Notes: a model not told the origin generated them from the letters alone. A stretch of DNA of 64,000 nt from Tanypteryx hageni (GCA_028673005.1 CM054116.1:95934707-95998706), one strand, 5' to 3'; shown: positions 11,801 through 24,390, counted from the stretch's first letter. Numbers and translations: made by a program.

Positions 11801-13053
11801 TCACCCTTATTTCGCAGATAGTAAGTTTTCATTACACCACTCAAGCTAATTTCCTTTTTATCAAACCATATCCTTTTCTTTGCTTTTTTATTCGGATCAT
11901 TTCCCAGCATTAATAGACTCTTAGCGAGGAAACAATGAAAATTTAATGGGAACAACATATATTTTTTGCTTTTAAATACAAAATACGACGCAAATATGTT
12001 TAATGGTTTTGATTGAAAAAATTACGTGGCAATTATTTACGTCAGCATTAGCACGAGTGCAATAATGACCGCCTAATTTTCAATCGTATTTAATGGCTAC
12101 CCTTTGATTTTCACCTACACTTCCGCCAATATCTAAAAATTTTAAACTTTTTCATCGAGCAAAATTATATTTTTCGCGAGATGGCGTCGTTATCTCAAAC
12201 GTAAGCTATTTATTTCCATTGTCAGACGTTTTAGGGAGTGGCAAATTACGGATTTTTATTAAATCTTCTTTTTAAATTTTTTGGAACTGGTTTTCTGTTC
12301 GAAAAATTACTAAAACAAGAAAGAAAACGGAATATTTAATGATAGTAAACGATCAAAATTGCGCTTATTAAGACAATAGACATGCCACGAGCATTTTATT
12401 GTCCTATCTCTCCATCTTTACTCCCAAATAAATATGACGCGTAATAGGAAAATCAATGTCTTGTATTTGAAATAAAACAATTTCTATACCACGGACACGA
12501 AATGAATCCTTGTATATGAGATATTACTATGATTTTAAATCTCTTTAGTTTTCTTTTAAATTTCATGTTTATTGTTATTTATGTAATGTTATTTCATTTT
12601 GCCACCCCATATGGGGTCACAAAATGTATCCATTCACTACCGAGTGACTCTGTACTTGATCGCAGTATTATGCAGTAGTTACAAACTCAGAATCGCCCAA
12701 GGTGTAGATTTTAAAATGTACTAATTTTGCTTATTTCATTTTGTTAGCTTATTTTTACATATTATGTCTTATGTACTGTATTATCTTGTATTATTTTGCG
12801 TACGAATGGTAACAACGTGACACTAAATGTCTGTCAGGAACGTAACCCTCTACTTTTATAATTATGTCTATGTAAAAATAGGTTTCATTATGTGTCGTTT
12901 CGTTATGCGTCGCATTTTTCAAAAACATTTCTTCGACCTATAGCAGAGAAATACTGTATATAACACACCAATACATATACATATAAAAGAGAAGTTTATA
13001 AATGAAAACATCCACGCGCTAATCTTAACGTGCTTGACGTCCTCTCAATAGTA
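11801..13053. other. AT-rich intergenic DNA, no gene seen
   Basis: No gene or clear repeat structure recognised. Confidence 0.55.
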
Positions 13054-13135
13054 CAAGCAGTCCCCGCTTTTCGTCGTTCCACTTTCCGTCGCGGTTTCCA
13101 GGAACGTAACCTGCCGTAAAAGTGGGGACTACCTG
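13054..13135. mobile_element. 82-base pogo/Tc1-like MITE
   Basis: The ends are imperfect inverted repeats: left CAAGCAGTCCCCGCTTTT, right the complement of CAGGTAGTCCCCACTTTT. TA dinucleotides (13052-13053 and 13136-13137) flank the unit as expected for a TA target duplication. There is no internal coding capacity. Confidence 0.75.
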
Positions 13136-13899
13136 TACTGGAATTGAAAATTAATTTATTTAATACGTTCAGCGTAAAAGATTTAAAAATTTCGTTTAAA
13201 TTTTGGTGACAATTATCATCACAGAGGAAGAAATTAATCATACTTTATGGAGAGACGTTCACTATGACAGGAAAAAATGTTTTAAGTTATGGATCGTTAT
13301 TAAACCACAGTTTTAGGTTAAAACTTAAAATTCAACGTCAATTTTTTTCTTGAGTCATATATAATCCAGTTTCAGAGTAAGCATTGGAATGGGCAAGGAA
13401 AAATCTGTCCAGAATAAACACTAATTTTCCACTTTCATGGCGTATGTTGTATCAATACCTAAACGTTTTTTATTTCACCAGCTAAATTTCTTCAATGAAT
13501 GTTTCCAAAATTTGTACGCATTACCCTACGTGTTCTTGATTTTCCGTTTAAAATATTACACATAATCAAAAAGTGCACATAGTATACTTTATTTTCATTA
13601 ATATTAAAAGCATATTTAAATCATTTGTTCGATATCTTAAATTTTAAAGGGGTTTCTTCAAGATATTCTTAATAAATACTAATAATGGTTTATTTCACAT
13701 TTATATCGGCTATGTGCACGTGAAAATGAACCTAGACTATTGTTTAACGCTTGAATGCTCATTCTTGGAATTTAGGGAGAACAGACAGACGCAACTACTC
13801 CATCTATTATCAGAGGTCTAGCGACCCATCAAAACCTACAAAATTTTAATGATCATGATATTTTTTCTATCTTTGTAGATAAAATTTCGTAATAGAGAA
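13136..13899. other. AT-rich intergenic DNA, no gene seen
   Basis: No feature recognised. Confidence 0.5.
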
Positions 13900-14041
13900 G
13901 GAGAGAAATTCTGCACTTGACATGGAATGGAATCTTCTACTTTCCGGGAGGTTGCTTTAATTACTAAGCTATCAAGGCATTCCATTAAGATACCAAACTA
14001 AAAAGTGGAAGACCTGGGTTAGATTCCCGTTCGATTTTATA
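13900..14041. mobile_element. Two tRNA-derived SINE pieces, head to head
   Basis: On the minus strand (about 13982 down to 13900) the sequence reads GCCTTGATAGCTTAGTAATT..., a degenerate box A, then AGTAGAAGAT. On the plus strand (about 13996-14041) it reads AGTGGAAGACCTGGGTTAGATTCCCG, here in parts AGTGGAAGACC and GGGTTAGATTCCCG, the latter a box B variant. Both match the family also seen at 42.3, 58.1 and 61.5 kb. Confidence 0.55.
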
Positions 14042-17000
14042 ACTTGTTTACCTCTCCACCTCGAAAATGTATATTAAGATAAGCGTCGTTGCATATAAAA
14101 CTTCATTCACCTGAATTCCACCTTTTATCTTCGTAGGATGAGAACATTTTAAAAATAACGAACATACAATAACTTATTATGGGCTTAAACCTCTCATGGT
14201 GCAACGTCTCTTATTAAACTTGTGCATTTTTTTATATTCAAAGTTTAACGACACCGGAGTGAGCGTGAACGCCGAATTTTTTTATGCGCATTATAGGAAA
14301 TTCGGTAAATGATAAAGAAAACATCCCATTTTGGGCTTCTCCAAAAAAAATGAGTAAGTTTTTCGCTAACAAGATGCCTCTTCGTTCGATTAGCACCTTT
14401 TCGCACACTCGTCGGAAAGGAGACGCTTGAACAGTGAACGCGATTTGCGCAAACTCTCACATACTGAAATCTTCGAAACATTAGAGGTCCTTGTGAGCAA
14501 CAATTTCCATAAATTCCGTCGGAGGCTGCCTCGACGAGTTCGTCGACCTTTGACTGCGGTGGTTAGTGTTGTATGTGAGTGATTGACTGGAAGTGGCCTT
14601 GACCAAGCTCCATCCGGCGAGGCGGCCCTGAAAACATCGAATGAAAAACGAGAGGCGCTGGCTCTGCAGCAGTCCCTTGAATGGCCGTCAGAAATACACT
14701 TACTGCGAATTAATGGCGAAGATTTAAAAAATCGTTCTCGGTTATTAGCAGGCGGCTTTGGCGTGATTCGTTGAAATAAAAAATGATAAACTCCTCTCTA
14801 GTTCTGGGACGTGTTCTGCGTTAATTTTTTTAAGTTTACAGATAAGAATCGCCTAATTTTAATTGTTTTTCCGCTGAAAATCTTTGGTCGTTAACGTAGA
14901 AATACAAATGTTGTTTTGCTCGAACTGGCCGAGCACGCAATCTTGTCTTCTTCTTCGTTCGTGACGCAATGGAGGAACTTAAGATCCCCATTCGATGGCA
15001 TGAAAGGGGAGGAAAAGAGACAAGTGGAGAAACTCACCATACGCTGTAAAGCTGAACGCACAGCTTTTTGCAGTGAGGGAGCATTTGCACGCACACTAGT
15101 AGTGAATGTTATTTCACTCCAGGGAACAATTTGCCACACCCACATATACTATATTCGCACGAATCCAGCAAAACGCTCAATATGTAAGTCGGTAGGATTA
15201 TCTCTGATATATGGTTTGTTTCAAATCTGTCACTTTGCGTGTGATAACGTCCGCGGGTGTGTTAAAAGTCCCGTAAATCCGAATGTGCGCATGCGTTAGC
15301 GTTCGACTGATAAAGTCTATTAACTTTTCTTTTCCCATATTTGATGCTAATCTTTCCAAGGGTCAATTTTTTTCATTATAATTTTTCGTAATAATTAATC
15401 TTTTGCAAAACAGCTTATTGGTGAAAATTTTCAGATGCTAAGATAGATTACATTTGAAATACTAGCACATCCATCAAACTACACGAAAAAACAGCCTAAC
15501 GGTGCCGCTGTCTCCAGCCTTTCTTTCGTATAATTGAAAGGGTCGCCTCCTTACTTGAGTGGGAGACGATTGACAGTGACAAAATATCGACACTTATCAC
15601 CAAAGGTTTAGGTAAGACGTCACTGCCAATGTGTCGGATATAATCTGAGATTGAGCGATGCTCGCAACTTAATTACTAATTCAAACGCTGGGTCACACTG
15701 TCAAACTTTTTAATCAAATTTATGTTTTAAAATTTTTGATCGATGCCCAAAAACCGTAAAAGATCAATTCGGGTATAAAAACGCAGATTGGCTCTTGGTA
15801 GATGCTAAATAATATTAGAATGGTAGTGTTTATTGGCTGTTGAATGAATTCACGTGGCAATATTATTTAAGTTATAAATAAGGAACACAATAAATTGTCA
15901 ATTTTTGCAAATCAAAGCATTTTACATTTTACAATAATGTTATCTCATCATTTCTTGCTAGATAATTTTCCTATGGTACATTAAAAATCCTTCGTCTATA
16001 ATTTAATGTTTCTTCAAGTTTCATGACTCGGAGAACCACAATAATTACGTGAACAGTTGAGTCTCTATTTTCAACACAATACTACAGCATACAAAGGCCT
16101 AATTCTTGGGAAATTTCTCAAAACACATTAGAAATTGAATTTAAAATAAATTAGTTCTTTATATTGAACCTCCTGTGTTAGAACATGCCACCGGAGGGAC
16201 AAGCACTTAAACTAGGTAAACCTATTCAAGAAAGAATTGTCGAGCTCACCTTACGGCTGAAATCAAAATTGAGATAATATTCTCCTCCAATTGCCATAGA
16301 AAATATTGGGAGAATATCGAAGAAGCATAATTTATAAACGAAGTTCATCTGTAAATAATATAAATGCGACAAAATGGCCATAATGCGTAACTTAACTCTA
16401 TCGTCTCTGGGCAGAAATCCCACTTGTGGTCGTAGTATATGAGCACCAGGGTGAGTGCGTGGTACCAAGTGATCACTTACCGTGACATGAACATGTTCAG
16501 GAAGGCATAAGATTACTTAGGATATAGGTGACACCTTCTAAAGAACGCCTTTTGTCAAAGATATGAGTTCTCTTAGACAGCCATTTCCTAAATCGTTTCA
16601 ATAGAACCAGAATGTTTTTTCAGAAAACGAGAAATTAGAGAGCTTTTAAAGACGTGAGTAATTCAACCCGGCGCTAATCACTACCGTAAAAGCACGCGTG
16701 AGTGACGTGTGTGAAAGAATTTATTCTTCAGCTCGTTTAGTACCTCATTTTCAGCACGAATCTCATGGACCAACTCATTTTCACACAAAAATTTTTCATC
16801 CAGAATAATAAAAATGGTTAGAAGTAGCTGAAAATCATTACTTTTTACTCGGATGACGAAAACATTTTTTTATGTTTTTATTCCCTTGTTTTCAGAGGCT
16901 ATCACGCTTGGTAATTCAGTAAGGCGTTTAATATTATTTAGTTTTTATTCATTTTTACGAAAATACGATAACATTTAGTGGTCATTGACTAAATCCGTAA

Positions 17001-17279
17001 CATCTATTACATCGTCACATGCAAAAATCAATTTCTCAGATTCATTCATGTTTAAAGTGAAGATGCATTGATCGAATATCATAGTATGATTAAAATATGT
17101 GAAAGATTATTAATTTAAAAAAATACCGCCATAGCTAAATATGCCGTCATTTTGAATGCATTATACTCCTTGCTCTATCGGTAAAAGTGGTTTGTAATGA
17201 TAATGATTTAATTTTTAACTCATAACGCAATATTATATTTAATACATATATTATCTTATTTCGCAGGAATGAAATATTT
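14042..17279. other. Intergenic DNA, no gene I can defend
   Basis: The longest open frame, 14916-15299 (127 codons, +), has no recognisable motif and overlaps another frame on the opposite strand. The frame at 16226-16468 (-) is followed by a GTAAGT but shows no domain. Both are left uncalled. Confidence 0.4.
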
Positions 17280-18240
17280 CGTCAATGCTGAAAAGCACTA
17301 TTATCTTCGTGATGTCCGTCGGTCCGTCCGTACGCATATATTAGGGTAGAATTGGCTTAACTTATTTAAACCAAATTTGGTACATAGAATAATCACATAA
17401 ATATAGGACCAAAATAGCATTTTTCGACCAGATCGACTTAGCAGGGGTGCCACAATTGTGAAATTAAACATTTCGGTAATAATGAATTTGGAAAGAATTG
17501 GCTAAACCGATTTCAACGAAATTTGTACGAAGAAGGTGTGCAAGATTAAAAAACAAAATCAATATTTTTAGTGTTGATATAGAAATCAGGACTGCCACAA
17601 TACAATTAATAAAAAAAATATTTTACAAGTATTTGTACTATAATAGCATGTTTGGATCGGATCAACCTAACAGGGGTGCCACACTTAAAATAAAAATTCT
17701 TTCAGTAATTACGGATTTGGAAGGAATTGGCTGAACGGATTTCAATTAAATTCTGTATATAAGATTTGTACGACATACCATAATAAAATCAAGATGTTTA
17801 AAGCGGAGATAAAGAGCAGGGCTACCATAGTAAAAAGTAAAATTATATTTTTACAGGTATTTATAGAGAACTGGCAGCATAAATTTTAATCCAATATGGT
17901 ACATATAATCTTCATATAAATAAATAAACAAAACAGCATATTTCAACCGGGTCGACTAAACAGGGCTACCACAATATCAAGGTTAGAATTTCTCTGTAAC
18001 TATGAGTTTGGAAGTTTTTAGATGAACCGATTTCAAAAAGAAATTTCGCTTGTAGAGCGAGTATAGAATGACAAAATGAAATGAACATGTTTCCAGCGTA
18101 TCTATAAAGCAGGGCTACCACCATATAAGGAAAAATAATTTTCTGATTTCAAAGCAAATACATTAATATATGATTACACTACGGCGAATTTGACGAAAAG
18201 CATTTATGTACCACGGAAAACCCGTGCACATCCCTACTTG
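17280..18240. repeat. Dimeric tandem repeat inside a dispersed element
   Basis: A core CAGGGGTGCCACA or CAGGGCTACCACA recurs at about 17442, 17587, 17671, 17817, 17961 and 18110. The cores alternate between two sub-types: one preceded by GATCGACTTAACAG, the other by AGATAAAGAGCAG. The larger unit is therefore a dimer of roughly 230-290 bases. The array starts after a GTCCGTCGGTCCGTCCG stretch (about 17316) and stops shortly before a short hairpin, CACGG...CCCGTG, near 18212-18227. Internal tandem repeats plus a terminal hairpin recall Helentron-type non-autonomous elements, but that is inference. Confidence 0.65.
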
Positions 18241-18564
18241 TTAAAAATAATTTTCAAGAAAACATCTTCAAATTATATGTTGTGTTAATGAAAAAAATCA
18301 TGATGATTTGAAGCACAATTTTTTGTTTTTAAACTCATCAAATTGACAGGGTTTTTAATTTTCAGTATCGTATATTCCCAGCTGATTCGCCTCTTTCTGC
18401 GCGCAATGAGTATCTAAGAGGAAGTTCAATGAACAGCCGGATAGGAAGGAGGCCAACGGCTTAACGTCCCTTACGAAGGACGGAGTGTTGATTTGAGCGC
18501 GCTCCTGATTTCTCTTTTTCTCATTGGCTTTCCTCATATCCTTAGTTCCAACATGCATAAATAG
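18241..18564. other. Intergenic DNA, no gene seen
   Basis: The 67-codon frame at 18355-18558 (-) runs up to the neighbouring SINE and has no recognised motif. Confidence 0.45.
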
Positions 18565-18655
18565 AGGTCCGTACGTCCTCGGGAAAAATCCTGCAGGATT
18601 CGAACGGGTATCGCTTTAGCTGGCGGGGCTAATCCAACCACTGCACCACCGCCCC
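18565..18655 (-). mobile_element. tRNA-derived SINE head or tRNA-like sequence
   Basis: On the minus strand, TGGTGCAGTGGTT matches a Pol III box A and CGTTCGAATCC matches box B, about 30 bases apart, followed by a non-tRNA tail (TTTTTCCCGAGGACG). The cloverleaf stems are poor, so this is a SINE rather than a functional tRNA. It is a different family from the one at 42.3 and 58.1 kb. Confidence 0.6.
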
Positions 18656-19970
18656 TCCCCACCTAATTTTCAGTTATACATTCCCGTGAAATAAATATTT
18701 ATTTCTAGAAATTCATAACGAAAAATGTATCCGAAAGATATCATCAGTTTCCAGTCGCAAAATTTCCAAATATGTATTTTTTAGATATTTTTCATTATGA
18801 ATATCAAAACGAGATATTTTGTACGTTCTTATAGTTAACAATATCTACGTTATTATAATTTGAATAAATTCAAAGAAAGTAATTCAGCTTTATATCCAAG
18901 CGCCATCTGTTGGCCACATTCACAGTATTCCAGATTTATTTCCCATCACTATGACTGCCCAGAAGCCTTTTAAAGACATAGATATCATCAAGAGAAGATT
19001 TGAAAGAGCGCTCTATGCTTGAAAAGTCCTGTTTAAATTTCATAACGCAAAAAATAAAGGCAAAAAAATTGACACTGTTAAGTTGAGGCCGTGCAGTAGA
19101 CTGAGGCAGTGAATTTATTCTCTCTCGTCACTGAGGGTGGGAAAGTGTCCCTCCGTTTTTTTGTTTTTCCAGGTCTATCAACAGAGACGTTTGTCTCAAA
19201 ATCAAATTTCCTTGCGTAAATAGCACCCCTTGAAAAAAATTATCACTTCACGCGGTGTGTATGTAATCATTGCATCAGTTAAATAAATGAGATACGCGAC
19301 GTATTTATATCTTTCCATCCATTTATCATTTGGTTGTAATATGTTACAAAACGTGTTATGCGATTCAAACGCCCGAGGATATTGGAACCTAGGTGATGCT
19401 TCTCAAATAAAAAAGTAGCTGGACTACCAATATCAGGGTACGTGGAGTGGTTGATTAAGCTGTAACAAAGAAGCTGACGTATAATTATGAATATATGAAT
19501 CTTGCTAATATTTCATTGGATTGCTATGAGACTTTTATAGGTATTAATGGGCAATCATACTATTAAAAATCGAGTGTCTGTCCGGATGTGCCCCCCAGAA
19601 AAGGCGAATTTATACGGAACTAATTATTCGATTTCTGACAAACTTTCTCCGTATATTAAGGGTGACCTGTACTGTGTTATAGTAGGGTTCTTTATTCCAA
19701 CCATTCCATATAAACAAAAAAATATGTTTTCTAGTATAATTTCTTTCACTATTGTGTAGCGTATTTTTCATTTGCACTTTGAAATTGCTTAAAATCAAGA
19801 TACAAAGTCGGGATTAAAATCTAGGTTCGGAGGAAAAAAATAGTTTTATTTTTATGCAGTTAAATTTCAAATACCTGCCGAATCCGTCAAAAATTGTGCT
19901 TTTCAACAACAAAATTGAAAGATTTTTGATACGGAAATTTTTGTCGCCTTGACAACCAAATTTTTGTTTG
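18656..19970. other. AT-rich intergenic DNA, no gene seen
   Basis: No recognisable feature. Confidence 0.55.
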
Positions 19971-20008
19971 TGTATCATTATCATCATGCTGCTGTCCGAA
20001 GACAGGTT

Positions 20009-21863
20009 TCAGCTGAATCGCTGCCTCCATCTCTCTCTCTCCCTGGAAGCCTCTTTTATATCTCTATAAGTACTATATTCCTGATTTATATTCTTTAATA
20101 TTCCTATTCTTTTTCTCCCTCTTCCTCTTCTTCCGCTAATTTTTCCCTCAAAGATCGTCCTTTGTAAACACTGTCTTCTCAATATGTGCCCTATCCAATT
20201 TGCTTTTCTTTTCCTGATTGTTTTTATTAGCATCCTTTCTTCTCCCACCTTTACTAATACTTCTTTGTTTCTCTTCCTCTCTGTCCATTTCACTTTTATC
20301 ATCCTCCTCCATACCCACATCTCAAAACTTTCTAAATATTTTTCCTCCTTTCTCCTTACCGTCCATGTCTCTGCACCATAAAGAGCTATGCTCCATATGT
20401 AGCATTTTGCTAATTTCTTCCTTGTTTCTAAATTTATTTTATTGCTTGTGAGAAACTCCTTCTTCTCGTTAAATGCTGCTTTTGCCATTGCAATCCTACT
20501 TCTGATGTCCTGTGTACTACTTCCATCCTGCGCTAAAATACTGCCAAGATATTTGAAACTACTTACTTGTTCCAATTTTTGGCCATTTACCATTATATTT
20601 AATTCTTTATGTTCCTTTGAAACCACCATGACTTTCGTTTTTTCTGTATTGATCTTCATTCCATATTGTTATATTGTTGGCCAACCTCCACTAGTGTGTC
20701 TGTCATCCTCTGAAGTTCTTTTTCGTCTTCTGCTATTAATCGCTGATCATCTGCATATTTAATGGTGGTAATACTTTCACCTGCTATCTTAAATCCTTTC
20801 TCTTCCATCAACGCTTCTTCCGTTATTGTTTCTGTATAAATATTACATATCGCTGGTAAAACAGGACATTCCTGCCTCACTCCCCTCCCTATTGAAGTAC
20901 TTTCTGTTTCTTTTCCTTCAACTCTGACTCTAATATTTTGATCAAAGTAAAGGTTTTTAAGCAGTCCTTTATCTTTCCAATCTATTTCTATTTTATTTAA
21001 ATACCCAACATTTTATCCTATTTCAGTCGTTCAAAAGTTTTCTTCTACAAAACAAAAATACATACCTTTATTGACTTCTAGCGCTCTTCCTATCATCATC
21101 CTCATACATCCTATAGCATCTCAAGTCCCTCTTCCTCTTCTGAAACCAAACTGATTATCTTGCAGCTCCTTTTCTATTTTACCTTCAATTATTTTGGCTA
21201 TTATTCTGGTTAAAACTTTAGCTGTATGAGAAATTAAACTAATAGTTCTGTAATCCTTACAACATTTTGCATTGTTCTTTTTCTCCAGTGGTACCATAAC
21301 AACATCTAAAAAATCTTCAGGCCATATGCCAGTATCATATACTTGGTTAAAGAATTTTGTGAGTTGCTTAACTGCTTTCGACCCCTAAACCTTAAGAACG
21401 TCCACTGGTATATCACCACTCCCAACAGCCTTCCTTATTTTCATGTCATCAATTGCTCTTTTAACTTCAGACTCGAGAAAATTTGGTCCTAGCTGATCTT
21501 TTCCCACATCCTCTTTTTCATTTAATTCAATATTTTTTGGCTTTCCTTCTTTGTCATACAGCACCTCAATGTATTCTTTCCAGACATTCTTTACATTATC
21601 TGGCTTCGAGACTATTTTACCACTTTTGTTCATGATTCCTTTACGTCCTATCTTTCTTGCTTTTTCTTGAATAGTTCCCTTGCTTTGCTATACATGAGGT
21701 CTGATCTACAATTTCTTTCACACTCGACAATCTCCTCGCATTTCTCATTTATCCACAGTTCTCTGGCTTTGTCTGTTTCCCTTCTTAAAGCATTATTTAA
21801 CTCCTTGTACTTTCTTTGGCCTTCTTCAGTGTTTATGTTCTTCCACTTTCTCCGCTCTTCCAT
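20009..21863 (-). pseudogene. RTE reverse transcriptase region, broken into several frames
   Basis: Pieces lie in order on the minus strand: a Lys/Glu-rich linker (21863-21648); a segment ending EVKRAIDDMKIRKAVGSGDIP (quoted as EVKRAIDDMK, KAVGSGDIP; 21633-21385), the RT finger motif; a damaged stretch at about 21384-20881; the YADD-containing segment (20880-20656, TIKYADDQRLIA); and a long intact C-terminal frame (20659-20009). The last frame contains FKYLGSILAQDG, YGAETWT, MWVWRRMIKVKW and RKANWIGHILRR, the typical RTE thumb and C-terminal motifs. The YADD catalytic aspartates are retained although the frame is not continuous. The enzyme would copy its own RNA at nicked chromosomal DNA; this copy cannot. 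Confidence 0.9.
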
Positions 21864-22073
21864 TTTTTACAGCATGGCTGCTGTGATCCAGGGTTTTTTG
21901 ATTCTTTCACCCGTTATCTTTCCTACCTTCTTTTCCATTACATCTTTAATGTTGCTATGGATGTATCTCCACTCCTCATCTACATTGTTCCTATTTTCTT
22001 CAGCTCTCTCCCCCAACCTTTCCTCCAGCTCAGTCATGATAGCCTCCTTGTTTTTAAGGAGTTTCTCTAAGTT

Positions 22074-22820
22074 TCATTTCTTGTTAACTCTTATGTTTCT
22101 CTTAACTCTCTTCAGTCTACATTGTATATTTGCCACCAAAAGGTTGTGGTCGGAATCGATATCTGCCCCTGGTAGTGTTTTCACATTTTTAATGCTATTT
22201 CTAAATCTTTCATTGACTAGTATGTAATCTATCTGGTATCGTCTCTGGTCTCCTGGGCTTCTCCATGTGTAAAGTCTCCGCTGGTGATGCTTAAACCATG
22301 TATTAGTTACAATTAATCTATTTCTATGGCAAAATTCCACAAGTTTATCCCCTCTTTCATTTCTCTTCCCTAGTCCATATTTTCCCACTATGTTATCTTC
22401 CTGTCCCTCTCCGACTACACTGTTCCAATCTCCCATTACTATAGTGGTGATCCTTCCTTTTTCCTCCTCCTCCAATATCTCCGTTATCTGTTCATACATT
22501 TCATCTACTTCGTCGTCACCAGCATTAGTTGCTGGCATATACACTTAAATTATAAGCATTTCCACTGACTCCGTCTGAAGTTTTACGGCTATTAATGTAT
22601 CATTAACTGTCACTAACTTGCTAATTCTTTCAGCTATCTCTTTTCTCATTATAATCCCCACTCCCCTTTCCTTTTTCTCTCCTCCCGAGTAAATAATCTT
22701 AAATTCGTCTGAATTTATCTCGCCTTCTCCTTCCCACCGAACTTCACTAAGACCTACTATACCTACATTATTCCTTCTCATTTCCCTTTTTAAGTTCTCT
22801 AGTTTACCCCCTGAATTCAT
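22074..22820 (-). pseudogene. RTE endonuclease domain with an in-frame stop
   Basis: Two frames join across a single TAA at 22545-22547. Upstream are VGIVGLSEVRW and RGVGIIM; downstream are VYMPATN, VMGDWNSVVG, TWRSPGDQRRYQIDYILV and DSDHNLLVA. These include the GDWN, IDY and SDH catalytic blocks of the exonuclease/endonuclease/phosphatase fold. The TAA sits where the family usually has a sense codon just before V-Y-M-P, so one base change probably caused it. Confidence 0.9.
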
Positions 22821-22870
22821 AACTACATATTAAATTTTCTCTTGTCCGAAAATTCTGTCGTTGAGACCAT

Positions 22871-23367
22871 TTTTTCACCTCAGATGTTCATTTCAGTGAT
22901 AAATTTTGACTGTGAACGAGCGCGTGAAATTAAGATAGATGTAGCGATGATTGTCGCCACGTGAATCAATCGTCATTTATTTTCAAGTGACGTAGCGCGA
23001 GGAAACTAGAAGTCGTTGATCCCTTGACTGTGCGAAAGTTTCTAGCCGGAATGCGGAGCGCTCGGGTTGGTCTTTTAACGTATCCGAGACCAATTTTCAT
23101 GATCAATTGACCTTGAAAAAATAATCGGAGTTTCTTTTAACTTTTTAAGAGCGAATATAAAGAAAGAATTCACAGGAAGAGAGAGAGAGGTCATCATCAT
23201 TCGGGAATTAGAATTAATTCCGTGAAAAATACCCCTCACGACATCGCGAGCGATTGATCCTCTCTATAAGCTCGACCGAAATCTTGATTGTTTGACCCTT
23301 GAGGGGACAGAGTTTTTGGGGATGAGTTCCTAGACTCACTTCGCTCATCTCCAACGTCTGACCAGTC
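22871..23367. other. Intergenic DNA with moderate CpG content
   Basis: CpG-richer than average around 22910-23080 but no gene recognised. Confidence 0.4.
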
Positions 23368-23667
23368 ATGTCAAACTCGAAGAAGCATAAGGGCCACATT
23401 AAAACAATACGTGTATCGGAAGGGTCGCATTAAGATTACAGTTGTTTAAGAAGTGGGGAAAAAAATAAACTTTTTCTAGAAGATTGGACGTCTATTTTGC
23501 AAATAAAAACAATAATTTATAAACAGCGTTGGACCTAAATAATTAAGAAAATATTCTGCCTCCTTTTCACAAAAATAGTATTTATATAAAATCTCGAAAT
23601 AATTAATTGAGACAAAAATTGTCAATCGGGCCTCACTGAGGCAAAGAAAGGGTCGCCAGTTTGACAT
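23368..23667. mobile_element. hAT-type MITE relic, copy 2
   Basis: Ten-base inverted termini ATGTCAAACT (23368-23377) and AGTTTGACAT (23658-23667) enclose about 300 bases. The interior aligns with the truncated copy at 7008-7306. Confidence 0.65.
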
Positions 23668-24099
23668 TCCTAGTCTTAACAGAGATCGAGAGGAGAGCTC
23701 CATTTCCCCTTTCGCTCGCCACAAGAAGAAGAAAGAGGGAAGCGGTCGCCGAAAGCAAAAGGCGATTAGCGTTGTGGTGCTAATGACGTTTGGGTGGATC
23801 TCAAAATAAATGAAAAATAAACGTTCCTTTGCCTCGAAGAATTTATATGCAAAAATTCCTCGACGAAGAAGGACCGCGTGTGTCGTGGCAAAAGGAAAAG
23901 TTTTCAAGCTCCCGAAATCTCTGTTGGAAGAGTCATTGCGCTTGTCTTTATGGTTGTCTTTATGGGTGTTGTTAAGATCTGGTGCGTGATTTAAGTCGAG
24001 AAAGGAAAAGGGATATCAATGTGCAATTACTGGAGACTCGGAATGAAGGCAAATAGGATGAGAAAGGTTTTTTTTAATATCCCTTTATGCGATCGATTT

Positions 24100-24390
24100 G
24101 TACGTCTGTCTGTCACGCTAGCTCCTCCTTAAACGAAAGTAGATAGAGACTTGGTTTTTTCCAATCGATTTAATATTCTGTCTCGTTGTGCGCGTTTTCT
24201 TGTTTAGCTCTGTCTGTCTATCTATTCCTAACAAAAGAAGCTAGAGACTTCGTTTTTTGCCAATCGATTCAGTATTCTGTGTCGTTGTGCACGTTTTATC
24301 GGTTTGTTCGTCTGTCTAAATTTAAAAAAACGCCACTTACTGTCTGCTTCAACAGCTCTTTCCTTGCTTGTTTAAATTATAATTACAATG
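24100..24390. repeat. Tandem repeat with ~98-base unit, related to 34195-34385
   Basis: Two diverged copies share AGAGACTT(G/C)GTTTTTT, CCAATCGATT, ATTCTGT and TCGTTGTGC(G/A)CGTTTT, offset by about 98 bases. A single copy with the same downstream sequence (GCTTCAACAGCTCTTTCC type) occurs at 34195-34385. Confidence 0.6.

Larger units (their letters stand above)
19971..22870 (-). mobile_element. RTE-type non-LTR retrotransposon, nearly full length, inactivated
   Basis: The minus strand carries an apurinic-type endonuclease followed by a reverse transcriptase in the RTE order, within about 2.9 kb. The 3' end, near 19971, is a short ATGATGATAATGATA-type tail, as in RTE elements. The left (5') boundary near 22870 is uncertain because the endonuclease N-terminus is already degraded there. 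Several stops and frameshifts break the coding region. Reading it on the plus strand gives only Ser/Leu/Phe-rich shadow frames. Confidence 0.9.

Noticed and set aside
11424..11849. Frames of 141, 119 and 91 codons
   Set aside because: They are translations of the CTCCCTCCGTATCTC minisatellite in different frames, with no start context or splice sites.
14916..15299. 127-codon plus-strand frame with a Cys/His-containing C-terminus
   Set aside because: No family motif, an opposing frame overlaps it, and no splice or promoter context is visible.
16226..16468. Minus-strand frame starting near a GTAAGT, briefly considered as an exon of a membrane enzyme
   Set aside because: No diagnostic motif such as an HxxHH box, and no neighbouring exon.
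20184..22227. Plus-strand Ser/Leu/Phe-rich frames up to 186 codons
   Set aside because: Antisense of the RTE retrotransposon, whose minus-strand reading carries clear endonuclease and RT motifs.
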